The notes beneath the pieces are model-generated. The model had not been told where the DNA came from. It did not search any database and was given only the letters and a program-made list of their open reading frames with translations. Below are positions 26,591-35,687 of a stretch of 64,000 nt of DNA, piece after piece (the first letter of the stretch is position 1; every line of letters begins with the position of its first letter). The position numbers and the translations under genes are program-made. The stretch is from Winogradskyella ursingii (GTDB lineage: Bacteria; Bacteroidota; Bacteroidia; Flavobacteriales; Flavobacteriaceae): assembly GCF_013403975.1 (NCBI RefSeq), contig NZ_JABFDH010000002.1, forward strand, positions 682,001 through 746,000, written 5' to 3'.

Positions 26591-29164
26591 TTGAAATCCT
26601 TTTACAAAATTATACTTTCACTTTTTTGCGTGGCAATGATTGCCCAGAGCTGCTCGCGCAAAAAAGACACCTTTATCAACCGTAATTTTCACGCTTTAGG
26701 TACCAAGTACAATATTCTCTATAATGGAAATATTGCTCTAGATAGAGGCGTTGAGAGTGTCAATAACGCTTTTACGGAAAATTTTTGGGAGTTATTGCCT
26801 GTGGAACGTATGGATGTATCGGACGATGTATTTCTTCCAGGACAAAAAAAGAATGAGGATTTTGCAAGAGCCGAAGAAAAAGCAGTAAAAGCCATTCAAA
26901 AACACGGGATGACCATCGATGGCAAAGAAAAAAACCCACAAATAGATGAAGCTTATCTGCTATTGGGTAAAGCCCGTTATTACGATCAGCGTTTTGTGCC
27001 GGCATTGGCAGCTTTCAACAATATTTTAAATAAATATCCAACGAGCGATAAAATCAACCAAGTAAAGATCTGGCGAGAAAAGGCCAACATGCGCTTGGAT
27101 AACGATGAGATTGCCATTAAAAAATTGAAACGTTTACTCGAGGACGAAGAACTTGAAGACCAGCATTTGGCAGATGCTACGGCCACTTTAGCTCAGGCTT
27201 ACATTAATACCAAGTCTAAGGATAGTGCATTAGTTCCTTTGGCGATTGCCGCAGAAAACACCAAAATAAAAAGAGAAAAAGCGCGCTACCATTTTATCAG
27301 AGGACAGCTTTATAACGAGTTTGGTAAAAAAGATAGCGCCAACATAGAGTTTGATGCCATCATAGATATGCACCGTCAAATTCCGAGGGCATTTTACATC
27401 AATGCACACATAGCAAAGTCCAATAATTTTGATATAGAAAATGGCGATATTGTTGAGTTTCAAGAATATTTAACAGAATTAGAGGAAAATCGTGAAAACC
27501 GACCGTTTTTAGATAAGATTTATTACCGGATAGCCGAGTTTCATCGTAATAACGATAGAGACAGTTTGTCTGAAGCGTACTATAACAAATCGTTAAGAGT
27601 TGGTAGGTCAGACAAATATTTGGCTTCGCTTGATTACGAAACATTGGGCAATATGTATTTTGATAGAAATGAATACAAAATTGCAGGAGATTATTTCGAT
27701 AGTACACTCACAGCAATGACTGTGGACACAAAACCTTACCGCGTTGTTAAAAAGAAACGTGAGAATTTAGATGATGTGATTTATTACGAAGGCATAGCGC
27801 GTGTCGATGATAGCATTCTCAATATTATCAGCTTGCCCAAAGCAGACCAGTTAGCATTTTATTCAGAATATGCCGAAGGTTTAAAAGCAAAAGCCATCGC
27901 TGAGCAAGAACGAATTGCAAAGGCAGAAAACCGAAGCAATAATACGATAGACAACAATAACACCTTAAATAATAACACCGGAATTAATGTAGGCGGAAAT
28001 AACAGAGATGCCAGCAGTTTTTATTTTTATAATCCATCTACTGTAGCCTATGGCAAAAATGAATTCCTAGAACTTTGGGGAGATCGCAAGCTCCAGGATA
28101 ATTGGAGGCTTTCGGATCAACGGTCAGATATTGCAACGGCTTCACAAGGCGTAACAACTACAGCTTTAGAGAAGAATGAGAGGTTTGATCCAGAATTTTA
28201 CATCGCCTCACTCCCAACGGAACAAGTGAAAATTGATAGTATCACACAAGAAAGAAATTACGCATATTACCAATTGGGTATTATTTATAAGGAAAAATTC
28301 AAGGAATACGAATTGGCTAAAAACAAATTGGAAACCTTGTTAAAAAACAATCCGGAAGACCGTTTGGTTTTACCCTCAAAGTATAATCTGTATAATATTT
28401 ACCAGGAATTGGGTCTTAATCGTAAGTCCGAAATGGTTAAAACAGATATCATTGAAAATTATTCAGATTCAAGATATGCAGAAATTCTTCGCAATCCGCA
28501 ATCGGCTTTAGCAAAAAACGAAAACAGCCCAGAAGCTATCTACACAAATCTTTACAGGGAGTTTGAAAACCAGAAATATGCTGAGGTAATCGCTTCTGCA
28601 GAAGAACATATTGATAAGTTTGAAGGTGATCCTTTTGTCCCAAAGTTTGAAATATTAAAAGCTTCAGCTAAAGGCCGATTATATGGTTTTGAAGCTTATG
28701 AAGAGGCCATTAATTATATCGCGTTAACCTATGGAAATACCGAAGAAGGAAAAAAAGCAGAAGAAATTATTAAAAATGCGATCCCAGTTCTAGCGAAAAA
28801 AGAATTTGTTGATGATGAAAACGCCCAAAATTTCAATGTTATTTATCAATTTAACAATGATTCTGGAGAAGACATCAATGGTTTTATCAAAACCCTTAAA
28901 GAAGAAGTTGAAAAAATTACGTACTTTGACTTAACAGTTTCAAAAGATGTTTATGATGAAAATACGACTTTTGTGGTGGTGCACGGTTTGAAAACCAGTG
29001 GTGGAGCAATAGGTTTTTCAGAATTACTTAACCGCAACGAAAAAGATAAAAATGGTAAACCATTACCACCGAAAATTACAAGACCTCATATTGCAATTTC
29101 ATCGCCTAACTATGCTATTGTTCAGCGACATAAAAACCTAAATGCATATTTAAAATTAGAATAA
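26591..29164 (+). CDS. sprE: T9SS/gliding lipoprotein SprE (PorW-like), TPR protein
   Basis: 857 aa, the usual length for SprE. A lipoprotein signal ends at Cys21 (AQSC) and is followed by SRKKD and then FINRNFHALGTKYNILYNG, the diagnostic SprE opening. Several TPR-like helical repeats follow (near residues 115-260, 300-390 and 560-700), with an Asn-rich linker near 455-480. SprE/PorW couples the T9SS motor to the outer-membrane parts and is needed for secretion and gliding in characterised relatives. The start is TTG at 26591, supported by the signal peptide directly after it. It is followed after 17 nt by bactofilin, a gene order seen in flavobacteria. Confidence 0.9.
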   Translation: MKSFYKIILSLFCVAMIAQSCSRKKDTFINRNFHALGTKYNILYNGNIALDRGVESVNNAFTENFWELLPVERMDVSDDVFLPGQKKNEDFARAEEKAVKAIQKHGMTIDGKEKNPQIDEAYLLLGKARYYDQRFVPALAAFNNILNKYPTSDKINQVKIWREKANMRLDNDEIAIKKLKRLLEDEELEDQHLADATATLAQAYINTKSKDSALVPLAIAAENTKIKREKARYHFIRGQLYNEFGKKDSANIEFDAIIDMHRQIPRAFYINAHIAKSNNFDIENGDIVEFQEYLTELEENRENRPFLDKIYYRIAEFHRNNDRDSLSEAYYNKSLRVGRSDKYLASLDYETLGNMYFDRNEYKIAGDYFDSTLTAMTVDTKPYRVVKKKRENLDDVIYYEGIARVDDSILNIISLPKADQLAFYSEYAEGLKAKAIAEQERIAKAENRSNNTIDNNNTLNNNTGINVGGNNRDASSFYFYNPSTVAYGKNEFLELWGDRKLQDNWRLSDQRSDIATASQGVTTTALEKNERFDPEFYIASLPTEQVKIDSITQERNYAYYQLGIIYKEKFKEYELAKNKLETLLKNNPEDRLVLPSKYNLYNIYQELGLNRKSEMVKTDIIENYSDSRYAEILRNPQSALAKNENSPEAIYTNLYREFENQKYAEVIASAEEHIDKFEGDPFVPKFEILKASAKGRLYGFEAYEEAINYIALTYGNTEEGKKAEEIIKNAIPVLAKKEFVDDENAQNFNVIYQFNNDSGEDINGFIKTLKEEVEKITYFDLTVSKDVYDENTTFVVVHGLKTSGGAIGFSELLNRNEKDKNGKPLPPKITRPHIAISSPNYAIVQRHKNLNAYLKLE

Positions 29165-29181
29165 CCTAAATCTTAATTATT

Positions 29182-29634
29182 ATGTTTTCCTCGGACAATA
29201 AAAAACCAAAACAACAAGCAACTATGGAAACAAGTACATCTCAAAATATTATAGCACAAGGCACAAAAATTGTTGGAGATATAGCAAGTCAAGGGCCTTT
29301 TAGAATTGATGGTACCGTAGAGGGCAACGTAAAAACTTCTGGCAAGGTCGTAGTTGGTAAATCAGGATTTGTAAAAGGAACTTTACAAGGTGAAAATGCA
29401 GATTTTGAAGGTAAATTTTCCGGCAAACTTATTTTAACAGGAACATTAAGTTTAAAATCCACAGCTCATATAGAAGGTGAGGTACACACAACCAAATTGG
29501 CCGTTGAGCCTGGTGCTACTTTTAATGCTACATGTAGCATGAAGGGTACGGTAAAAACAATATCCAATGAGTCAGAAACAGAACAACGACCAAAACAAAC
29601 GGTCCCAACTGCAAAAACAGAAAGGCCAGCTTAA
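29182..29634 (+). CDS. Bactofilin (polymer-forming cytoskeletal protein)
   Basis: 150 aa. The beta-helical bactofilin core runs from about residue 22 to 125 (TKIVGDIASQGPFRIDGTVE, then GKVVVGKSGFVKGTL and AHIEGEVHTTKL). Disordered, charged ends flank it. Bactofilins self-assemble into membrane-associated filaments that position envelope machinery. Here it lies between sprE and the ATP synthase genes. Its last 68 nt are also the start of the next gene in another frame, so the C-terminal tail (QRPKQTVPTAKTERPA) is dual-coded. Confidence 0.92.
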   Translation: MFSSDNKKPKQQATMETSTSQNIIAQGTKIVGDIASQGPFRIDGTVEGNVKTSGKVVVGKSGFVKGTLQGENADFEGKFSGKLILTGTLSLKSTAHIEGEVHTTKLAVEPGATFNATCSMKGTVKTISNESETEQRPKQTVPTAKTERPA

Positions 29635-29830
29635 CAGCTATGCTTTTTATTCCGGACTGGTTATTCAAATGGCTGCCATAATTGCCGTTGGTGTTTTTGT
29701 TGGTATCAAATTAGACGATACATATCCCAACACCAATAACCTTTTCACCTTATTTATAACTCTAACTGCAGTTGTTGCTTCCACAATTTACGTAATAAGA
29801 CGTATTATTGCATCCTCAAAAGATAATTGA
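29567..29830 (+). CDS. atpZ: AtpZ/AtpI-like F1Fo ATP synthase accessory protein
   Basis: 87 aa with two membrane helices (about residues 26-46 and 57-77) and the short QLNSYAFYSGLVIQMAAI segment typical of AtpZ. AtpZ/AtpI proteins assist c-ring assembly or Mg2+/Ca2+ movement in other bacteria. The ATG at 29567 gives a 68-nt overlap with bactofilin; a start nearer residue 14 would shorten it, but no ATG exists there. The stop is 7 nt before the DUF6168-like gene, so bactofilin, atpZ and the next gene are coupled. Confidence 0.8.
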   Translation: MSQKQNNDQNKRSQLQKQKGQLNSYAFYSGLVIQMAAIIAVGVFVGIKLDDTYPNTNNLFTLFITLTAVVASTIYVIRRIIASSKDN

Positions 29831-29837
29831 ATTAAAT

Positions 29838-30233
29838 ATGGAGGATTTTAAAAAAAGACAAATTAGTTTTTTGCTTCAACTAATAGGTGTGTCTGCCGTG
29901 GTATTTGGCATACATGCATATCTGTTGCATTATTTTGCCCAAGATGTCGATTTCTTTTTTCCTATTTGGCAAGTTTATGTATTTCATTTCGTTGTAACGC
30001 TATTGTTTTATTCTGTGATTAATTACAGATATTCTTCAGGTAAAAAAGAAGTTTTCAATCTATTTATGGTATTGACATTTGTAAAAATGATTTTTGCCAT
30101 TTTATTCCTTTTGCCATTATTACTTTCAGATTTTGAAAATAAACAACCAGACGTATTCAATTTTTTCATTCCTTATTTTCTTTATTTGTTCTTCGAGGTA
30201 TTTGCGCTTACGAGGTTTCTTCAAAAGTCTTAA
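29838..30233 (+). CDS. DUF6168-like four-helix membrane protein
   Basis: 131 aa from the ATG at 29838. The frame is open upstream to a TTG, but that would overlap atpZ without reason. Four membrane helices (about 9-29, 43-63, 76-96, 108-126) are separated by short loops. It resembles a Flavobacteriia family found just before atpB, and by position and shape may stand in for AtpI. The function is unknown. A new promoter follows before atpB. Confidence 0.7.
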   Translation: MEDFKKRQISFLLQLIGVSAVVFGIHAYLLHYFAQDVDFFFPIWQVYVFHFVVTLLFYSVINYRYSSGKKEVFNLFMVLTFVKMIFAILFLLPLLLSDFENKQPDVFNFFIPYFLYLFFEVFALTRFLQKS

Positions 30234-30307
30234 TTGAAGATTTTTCAATAAGTTGATAATCAAAAGTTTTTAAGGTCTAAAAAACACTAAAAATTATAGG
30301 ATAATTA

Positions 30308-30341
30308 TTGTTTGTCAATTCATTAAATGTACGTACATTTG
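30308..30341 (+). promoter_or_regulatory. Promoter of the atp operon with a 16-bp perfect palindrome
   Basis: TTG at 30308-30310 and TACATTTG at 30334-30341, exactly 26 nt apart (ideal -33/-7 spacing), 38 nt before atpB. The perfect palindrome AAATGTACGTACATTT at 30325-30340 overlaps the -7 box and may be an operator. Confidence 0.7.
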
Positions 30342-30379
30342 CACGGAATTTAAAGCAAGGTATTTTAAAGCCGTAGATA

Positions 30380-31483
30380 ATGACATTAAGCACCTTTAAA
30401 CGCACAGTATTTACAGTTCTGTTTTTATCAGCATTTAGCTTTGGTTTTGCCAAGGATACTCAAGAGGGAGGAGATGACGAGAAGTTTGATCCTAAAGAGA
30501 TGATTCTTCATCACGTTAAGGATGCTTACGGCATGCACATTGCAACCCTTAATCAAGGTGAGGAAAACGAACTTCATATTACTATTCCATTACCATTAAT
30601 TTTGTGGACTGAAAACGGATTGACAACTTTTATGTCTTCTGAATTTCACCATGACTACAATGGCGAAGTGATTGTTGAAAAGAACGGTCAGCGTTTCGTC
30701 AACGTTCACGAAAAAGTATATGTTTTGGATGAAGGAGCTACTTCTGTTCAATATGACGAAGAGCACCACCCAACCAATGCGCATCGACCAAAGTTGGATC
30801 TTTCTATTACAAGAAATGTGTTCATGATGTGGGTGTCCATGATTTTATTGTTCACTATATTTTTGACTGCTGCGCGCAGTTATAAAAAATCTAAGAATGG
30901 AGTGCCATCTGGTGTTGGTAGTTTTGTTGAGCCTTTAATTGTTTTTGTGCGTGACGAGATTGCACGACCAATGATTGGTGAGCATAAGTACAGAAAATAT
31001 ATGCCTTATTTGTTGACCATATTTTTCTTTATCTGGATCAACAATATTTTTGGGTTGATACCAATCTTAAATGGAGCTAACTTAAGCGGTAATATTGCGT
31101 TTACATTTACATTAGCAGCTATTACATTTATCATAACAACATTTAGTGGTAACAAGAATTACTGGAAGCACATCTTTTGGATGCCGGGAGTACCTGTGCC
31201 AATGAAAATATTCTTAATGCCAATTGAGATTATAGGTATGTTTGTTAAGCCTATATCTTTAATGATACGGTTATTTGCTAACATAACTGCGGGTCACGTA
31301 ATCATATTAGCATTAATGTCTTTAATTTTTGTATTTAAGTCTTATGCAATTGCACCGGTATCTGTAGCATTCTCATTGTTTATTACGGTAATTGAGGTAA
31401 TTGTAACGGCGATACAAGCATATATATTTACAATTTTGTCAGCCCTTTATTTTGGAATGGCAACAGAGGAAGAACATCATTAA
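30380..31483 (+). CDS. atpB: F1Fo ATP synthase subunit a
   Basis: 367 aa, longer than the E. coli protein because of an N-terminal extension of about 130 residues that starts with a signal peptide (VFTVLFLSAFSFGFA). This extension is normal for Bacteroidota. The membrane domain carries LIRLFANITAGHV-type sequence with the essential arginine at R297, which faces the c-ring carboxylate. It forms the proton half-channels in the inner membrane. First gene of atpB-E-F-H-A-G, with its own promoter. Confidence 0.96.
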   Translation: MTLSTFKRTVFTVLFLSAFSFGFAKDTQEGGDDEKFDPKEMILHHVKDAYGMHIATLNQGEENELHITIPLPLILWTENGLTTFMSSEFHHDYNGEVIVEKNGQRFVNVHEKVYVLDEGATSVQYDEEHHPTNAHRPKLDLSITRNVFMMWVSMILLFTIFLTAARSYKKSKNGVPSGVGSFVEPLIVFVRDEIARPMIGEHKYRKYMPYLLTIFFFIWINNIFGLIPILNGANLSGNIAFTFTLAAITFIITTFSGNKNYWKHIFWMPGVPVPMKIFLMPIEIIGMFVKPISLMIRLFANITAGHVIILALMSLIFVFKSYAIAPVSVAFSLFITVIEVIVTAIQAYIFTILSALYFGMATEEEHH

Positions 31484-31487
31484 TTAA

Positions 31488-31712
<225 letters not shown>

Positions 31713-31722
31713 GACATTTAAG

Positions 31723-31757
31723 ATACAGAAGTAACGGTTGGTTGCTTCTGTATTTTA
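31723..31757 (+). terminator. Hairpin between atpE and atpF (attenuator or RNA stabiliser)
   Basis: 13-bp stem with one G-U pair (ATACAGAAGTAAC / GTTGCTTCTGTAT), 5-nt loop at 31736-31740, then TTTT. It is terminator-like but lies inside the operon, so partial termination or protection of the upstream atpE message is likely. Confidence 0.7.
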
Positions 31758-31788
31758 TAAAATTTAAGTTATTTAAAACAGAATAGAA

Positions 31789-32283
31789 ATGGATTTAATT
31801 ACACCGGAATTTGGATTAGTCTTTTGGACGTTAATCACATTTTTAATATTACTTTTTATCTTAAGAAAGTTTGCTTGGAAGCCTATTTTAGGTGCGGTTA
31901 GCGATAGGGAAGATGGGATTAGAAATGCATTGGCTTCGGCTGAGAAAGCACGTTTGGAGATGCAAAACCTTCATGCAGACAATGAGCGTATTTTACAAGA
32001 AGCACGTGCTGAGCGTGAAGCAATGTTAAAAGATGCTCGTGAGATGAAGAATAAAATGATTACTGATGCTAAAGACGAAGCACAATCGCAAGCCAATAAA
32101 ATGATTGAGCAGGCTCAAGTCGCGATCGAAAGCGAAAAGAAAGCAGCTATGGCAGAACTAAAAAGTCATGTAGCTGGCTTGTCGGTTGAAATCGCAGAAA
32201 AAGTAGTACGTCAAGAATTATCCAATAAAGACAAGCAACTGAAGTTGGTTGAAGATATGTTGGGTGATGCTAAATTGAATTAA
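31789..32283 (+). CDS. atpF: F1Fo ATP synthase subunit b
   Basis: 164 aa. One N-terminal membrane helix (about residues 7-25) begins after DLITPEFGLVFWT. A long charged coiled-coil stalk follows (residues 40-150, rich in A, E, K, R). This is the peripheral stator that binds subunit delta at its C-terminus. Length is normal. There is one b-type gene here, so a homodimeric stalk is expected. A dispersed repeat lies in the 41-nt gap to atpH. Confidence 0.95.
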   Translation: MDLITPEFGLVFWTLITFLILLFILRKFAWKPILGAVSDREDGIRNALASAEKARLEMQNLHADNERILQEARAEREAMLKDAREMKNKMITDAKDEAQSQANKMIEQAQVAIESEKKAAMAELKSHVAGLSVEIAEKVVRQELSNKDKQLKLVEDMLGDAKLN

Positions 32284-32290
32284 AAATCTG

Positions 32291-32312
32291 GTGACCGAGC
32301 ATAGTCGAAGTT
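32291..32312 (+). repeat. Dispersed TCGAAG repeat, copy 1 (between atpF and atpH)
   Basis: GTGACCGAGCATAGTCGAAG plus TT, ending 12 nt before the atpH ATG. It is related to copies at 35464, 42577, 44838 and 58114 (consensus near TGTCACnnTGAGCnnAGTCGAAG). Confidence 0.65.
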
Positions 32313-32324
32313 ACAATCTAAGAT

Positions 32325-32855
32325 ATGAGTAGAGCAGCAATAAGATACGCAAAAGCAGTTTTAAGTTTAGCTACTGAGCAAAACTCAGCAGAGGCTGTCA
32401 ATAATGACATGAAGCTTGTTACTGAAACAATTTCAGCATCTGATGATTTAAATCATATGATTCAAAATCCAGTGGTTAGGTCTTCAGACAAAAAGGCTGT
32501 CCTTACTAAAGTGTTTAAAAATGCGAACGATGCGACCTATAAATTAATAGATACTTTAATTGAAAACAATAGACTGGCAATCTTAAATGATGTGGCTGTT
32601 AGTTATAATAATTTATACGATCAATTAAGAGGTTCGCAAATTGCAAAAGTAACAACTGCAGTGCCGTTAACAGCAGAATTAAAAACCATGGTATCTGCCA
32701 AGGTTAAAGAATTGACAGGAAAGGACGCGGAATTAGAAAATATTATAGATGAAAGCATTATAGGTGGTTTCATATTACGAGTTGGTGATATTCAGTATAA
32801 TGCAAGTATCGCAAATAAACTCGATAAATTAAAAAGAGAATTTACATTAAATTAA
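32325..32855 (+). CDS. atpH: F1Fo ATP synthase subunit delta (OSCP)
   Basis: 176 aa. The helical N-domain begins SRAAIRYAKAVLSLA, the normal delta/OSCP start. The C-terminal region carries DESIIGGFILRVGD near residues 145-158, the conserved motif that contacts subunit b. It caps F1 and attaches it to the stator. The order F-H-A-G is the standard bacterial order. Confidence 0.95.
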   Translation: MSRAAIRYAKAVLSLATEQNSAEAVNNDMKLVTETISASDDLNHMIQNPVVRSSDKKAVLTKVFKNANDATYKLIDTLIENNRLAILNDVAVSYNNLYDQLRGSQIAKVTTAVPLTAELKTMVSAKVKELTGKDAELENIIDESIIGGFILRVGDIQYNASIANKLDKLKREFTLN

Positions 32856-32867
32856 TAATGGTTTAGG

Positions 32868-32898
32868 TTAGCCGCTAAAGGCTAATAGCTAAAAGCTA
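32868..32898 (+). repeat. Twin-hairpin element before atpA
   Basis: Two back-to-back hairpins, TTAGCC-GCTAAA-GGCTAA (32868-32885) and TAGCT-AAA-AGCTA (32886-32898), built on the GCTAA motif and ending 13 nt before the atpA ATG. I see no ORF in this gap. Confidence 0.6.
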
Positions 32899-32911
32899 AA
32901 CACTAATAAAA

Positions 32912-34492
32912 ATGGCAGAAGTAAAACCAGCTGAAATATCAGCAATCTTAAAACAACAACTTTCAGGTTTTGAAGCAGGTGCTTCATTAGACGAGGTAGG
33001 AACAGTATTAACTGTAGGTGATGGTATTGTACGTGCTTACGGATTAGCTAACGCACAATATGGTGAGTTAGTAGAATTCGAAGGTGGTACAGAGGGTATT
33101 GTACTTAACTTGGAGGAAGATAACGTTGGTATTGTACTTTTAGGTACTTCAGTAGGAGTTAAGGAAGGTTCTACAGTAAAACGTACTGAGCGTATCGCAT
33201 CTGTAAAAGTAGGTGAGGGTATCGTTGGGCGTGTTGTAGATACTTTAGGTAACCCAATTGATGGTAAAGGACCAATCACAGGCGAAACTTATGAAATGCC
33301 AGTTGAGCGTAAGGCACCAGGTGTTATCTACAGAGAGCCGGTAACTGAACCATTACAAACAGGTATTAAAGCGATTGACGCAATGATTCCTGTAGGTAGA
33401 GGACAACGTGAGTTGGTAATTGGTGACCGTCAGACAGGTAAGACTACCGTTTGTATCGATACCATTTTAAATCAAAAAGAATTTTACGATGCAGGTGAGC
33501 CTGTATATTGTATATATGTTGCTGTTGGACAAAAAGCGTCGACAGTTGCAAACATTGCAAAAACATTAGAAGAGAAAGGAGCTTTAGCTTACACAACTAT
33601 TGTAGCAGCTAACGCATCAGATCCTGCCGCAATGCAAGTTTATGCACCAATGACAGGAGCTTCTATTGGAGAATATTTTAGAGATACGGGCCGTCCGGCT
33701 TTAATCATTTATGATGATTTATCTAAGCAAGCGGTAGCGTATCGTGAAGTATCGTTATTGTTACGTCGTCCACCAGGACGTGAGGCGTATCCAGGTGACG
33801 TTTTCTACCTTCACTCAAGATTATTGGAGCGTTCTGCAAAGATCATTAATGACGATGCTATTGCAAAGGAAATGAATGATTTGCCAGAAGTGCTTAAACC
33901 AATGGTAAAAGGTGGTGGTTCACTTACTGCATTACCAATTATCGAAACACAGGCAGGTGACGTATCGGCATATATCCCAACCAATGTAATTTCTATTACT
34001 GATGGTCAGATTTTCTTGGATGGTGACTTGTTTAACTCTGGTGTTCGTCCAGCGATTAACGTAGGTATTTCTGTATCGCGTGTAGGTGGTAACGCTCAGA
34101 TCAAATCGATGAAGAAAGTATCTGGTACTTTGAAATTAGACCAAGCACAATTCCGTGAATTGGAAGCTTTTGCTAAGTTCGGTTCAGATTTAGATGCTTC
34201 AACATTAAACGTTATTGAAAAAGGTAAACGTAATGTTGAGATCCTAAAACAAGCACAAAACGACCCTTATACAGTTGAAGACCAAATTGCAATCATCTAC
34301 GCAGGTTCTAAGAACTTGTTGAGAGATGTTCCTGTTGAAAAAGTGAAAGAATTCGAAAGAGATTATTTAGAATTCTTAAATGCAAAGCACAGAGACACTT
34401 TAGATACCCTGAAGTCTGGTAAATTAACTGATGAGGTTACTGATACATTGACAAGTGTAGCTAAGGATTTGACAGGTAAGTATAGAGGATAA
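32912..34492 (+). CDS. atpA: F1Fo ATP synthase subunit alpha
   Basis: 526 aa, normal length. The N-terminal targeting-like segment ([16 protein letters not shown]) precedes the beta-barrel domain. Walker A is GDRQTGKT at residues 171-178, with the glutamine of the non-catalytic site. [20 protein letters not shown] near residues 282-301 is the arginine-finger-bearing alpha signature. It forms the non-catalytic nucleotide sites of F1. The gene uses GTA/GTT- and CGT-rich codons compared with its AT-biased neighbours, as is usual for a highly expressed gene. Confidence 0.97.
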   Translation: MAEVKPAEISAILKQQLSGFEAGASLDEVGTVLTVGDGIVRAYGLANAQYGELVEFEGGTEGIVLNLEEDNVGIVLLGTSVGVKEGSTVKRTERIASVKVGEGIVGRVVDTLGNPIDGKGPITGETYEMPVERKAPGVIYREPVTEPLQTGIKAIDAMIPVGRGQRELVIGDRQTGKTTVCIDTILNQKEFYDAGEPVYCIYVAVGQKASTVANIAKTLEEKGALAYTTIVAANASDPAAMQVYAPMTGASIGEYFRDTGRPALIIYDDLSKQAVAYREVSLLLRRPPGREAYPGDVFYLHSRLLERSAKIINDDAIAKEMNDLPEVLKPMVKGGGSLTALPIIETQAGDVSAYIPTNVISITDGQIFLDGDLFNSGVRPAINVGISVSRVGGNAQIKSMKKVSGTLKLDQAQFRELEAFAKFGSDLDASTLNVIEKGKRNVEILKQAQNDPYTVEDQIAIIYAGSKNLLRDVPVEKVKEFERDYLEFLNAKHRDTLDTLKSGKLTDEVTDTLTSVAKDLTGKYRG

Positions 34493-34493
34493 G

Positions 34494-34591
34494 CCCATCC
34501 CAACCTTCCCAGAGGGAAGGAGTTATGCGGCGAACTTATAACCAAGTTTAACTAATAAAAGTCCTTTCCTTTGGAAGGGATTTAGGATAGG
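34494..34591 (+). repeat. Inverted pair of CCTTCCC/GGGAAGG elements between atpA and atpG
   Basis: Left element 34494-34524, with a perfect hairpin CCTTCCC-AGA-GGGAAGG at 34504-34520. Right element 34561-34591 (TCCTTTCCTTTGGAAGGGAT...). The right one resembles the reverse complement of the left, so the gap is one large imperfect inverted repeat. The right element ends 5 nt before the atpG ATG. A third copy precedes dut. Confidence 0.7.
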
Positions 34592-34596
34592 AAAAG

Positions 34597-35457
34597 ATGG
34601 CAAACTTAAAAGAAATACGTAATAGAATATCATCGGTATCTTCAACGATGCAGATTACCAGTGCCATGAAAATGGTATCTGCTGCAAAATTGAAGAAAGC
34701 TCAAGATGCTATTACTGCAATGCGTCCTTACTCTAATAAGTTAACTGAATTATTGCAAAGTTTAAGTGCAACTTTAGATGCCGATAGCGGTAGTAAATAT
34801 TCTGACCAAAGAATTGTAAAGAATGTACTTATCGTTGCAATTACTTCAAATAGAGGTTTGGCTGGGGCATTTAATTCAAACATTATTAAGCAAGTCAATA
34901 AACTCGCTACTGACACATATGCCAACAAAGCGGTTTCTTATTTGGCAATTGGTAAAAAGGCAAATGATGCGTTTAAAAAGACGAACAAAGTTATCGCCAA
35001 TAGGAGTGATTTATTTGATGACTTAACGTTTGACAATGTTGCTGAAATCGCAGAAATGCTGATGGACAAATTCGTTTCGGGTGAGTTTGATAAAATTGAA
35101 ATAGTTTACAACAGCTTTAAGAATGCAGCAACTCAAATTGTAATAACAGAACAGTTTCTGCCAATCAAACCGATTGAAGGAGATGTTGGTTCTACTACGG
35201 ATTATATTTTCGAACCCTCTAAAGAGGAAATTGTTGAAGCGTTAATACCAAAGTCATTAAAAACACAGCTATATAAGGGTATTAGAGACTCTTTTGCATC
35301 TGAGCACGGAGCACGTATGACAGCGATGCACAAGGCAACAGATAACGCGACTGAGCTTAGAGACCAATTGAAATTGACTTATAACAAAGCAAGACAGGCA
35401 GCTATTACCAATGAAATACTTGAGATTGTTGGTGGTGCTGAGGCATTGAACAATTAA
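34597..35457 (+). CDS. atpG: F1Fo ATP synthase subunit gamma
   Basis: 286 aa. The N-terminal coiled-coil helix has the signature RNRISSVSSTMQITSAMKMV (residues 7-26) and the C-terminal helix has ATDNATELRDQLKLTYNKAR near residue 247. Together they form the rotary shaft inside the alpha-beta ring. The central Rossmann-like domain has LIVAITSNRGLAGAFNSNI. Last gene of the operon; beta and epsilon genes do not follow. A strong terminator lies 43 nt after the stop. Confidence 0.96.
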   Translation: MANLKEIRNRISSVSSTMQITSAMKMVSAAKLKKAQDAITAMRPYSNKLTELLQSLSATLDADSGSKYSDQRIVKNVLIVAITSNRGLAGAFNSNIIKQVNKLATDTYANKAVSYLAIGKKANDAFKKTNKVIANRSDLFDDLTFDNVAEIAEMLMDKFVSGEFDKIEIVYNSFKNAATQIVITEQFLPIKPIEGDVGSTTDYIFEPSKEEIVEALIPKSLKTQLYKGIRDSFASEHGARMTAMHKATDNATELRDQLKLTYNKARQAAITNEILEIVGGAEALNN

Positions 35458-35463
35458 CAGAAA

Positions 35464-35490
35464 GTGTCACTCTGAATAGAGTCGAAGTTT
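35464..35490 (+). repeat. Dispersed TCGAAG repeat, copy 2
   Basis: GTGTCACTCTGAATAGAGTC followed by GAAGTTT, 7 nt after the atpG stop and before the operon terminator. Same family as the copies at 32291, 42577, 44838 and 58114. Confidence 0.65.
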
Positions 35491-35500
35491 TAAAAATATT

Positions 35501-35531
35501 AAACCTAACTTTTACGAGTTAGGTTTTTTTA
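35501..35531 (+). terminator. Intrinsic terminator of the atp operon
   Basis: Perfect 10-bp stem AAACCTAACT / AGTTAGGTTT (arms 35501-35510 and 35517-35526), 6-nt loop TTTACG, then a run of T. The same stem recurs at 40991-41020. Confidence 0.9.
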
Positions 35532-35602
35532 TGTTCATACGTATCATTTTTGAAATACCAAACACACAATCCACCGACTCCATTCTAAATCAATTCTTTT
35601 AT

Positions 35603-35687
35603 CTAAAAAAAAGCATAAGTTAAAATAATACTTATTTTATCTTTTTGATTCATGAATTCAGATGTTTTATACTAAAAAAAGCATAAG
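35603..35687 (+). repeat. Direct repeat CTAAAAAAAGCATAAG and a small palindrome
   Basis: CTAAAAAAAAGCATAAG at 35603-35619 recurs (one A shorter) at 35672-35687, 69 nt apart. Between them is TAAAATAA-TAC-TTATTTTA (35621-35639). All lie upstream of the large secreted-protein gene and could be regulator sites. Confidence 0.5.
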
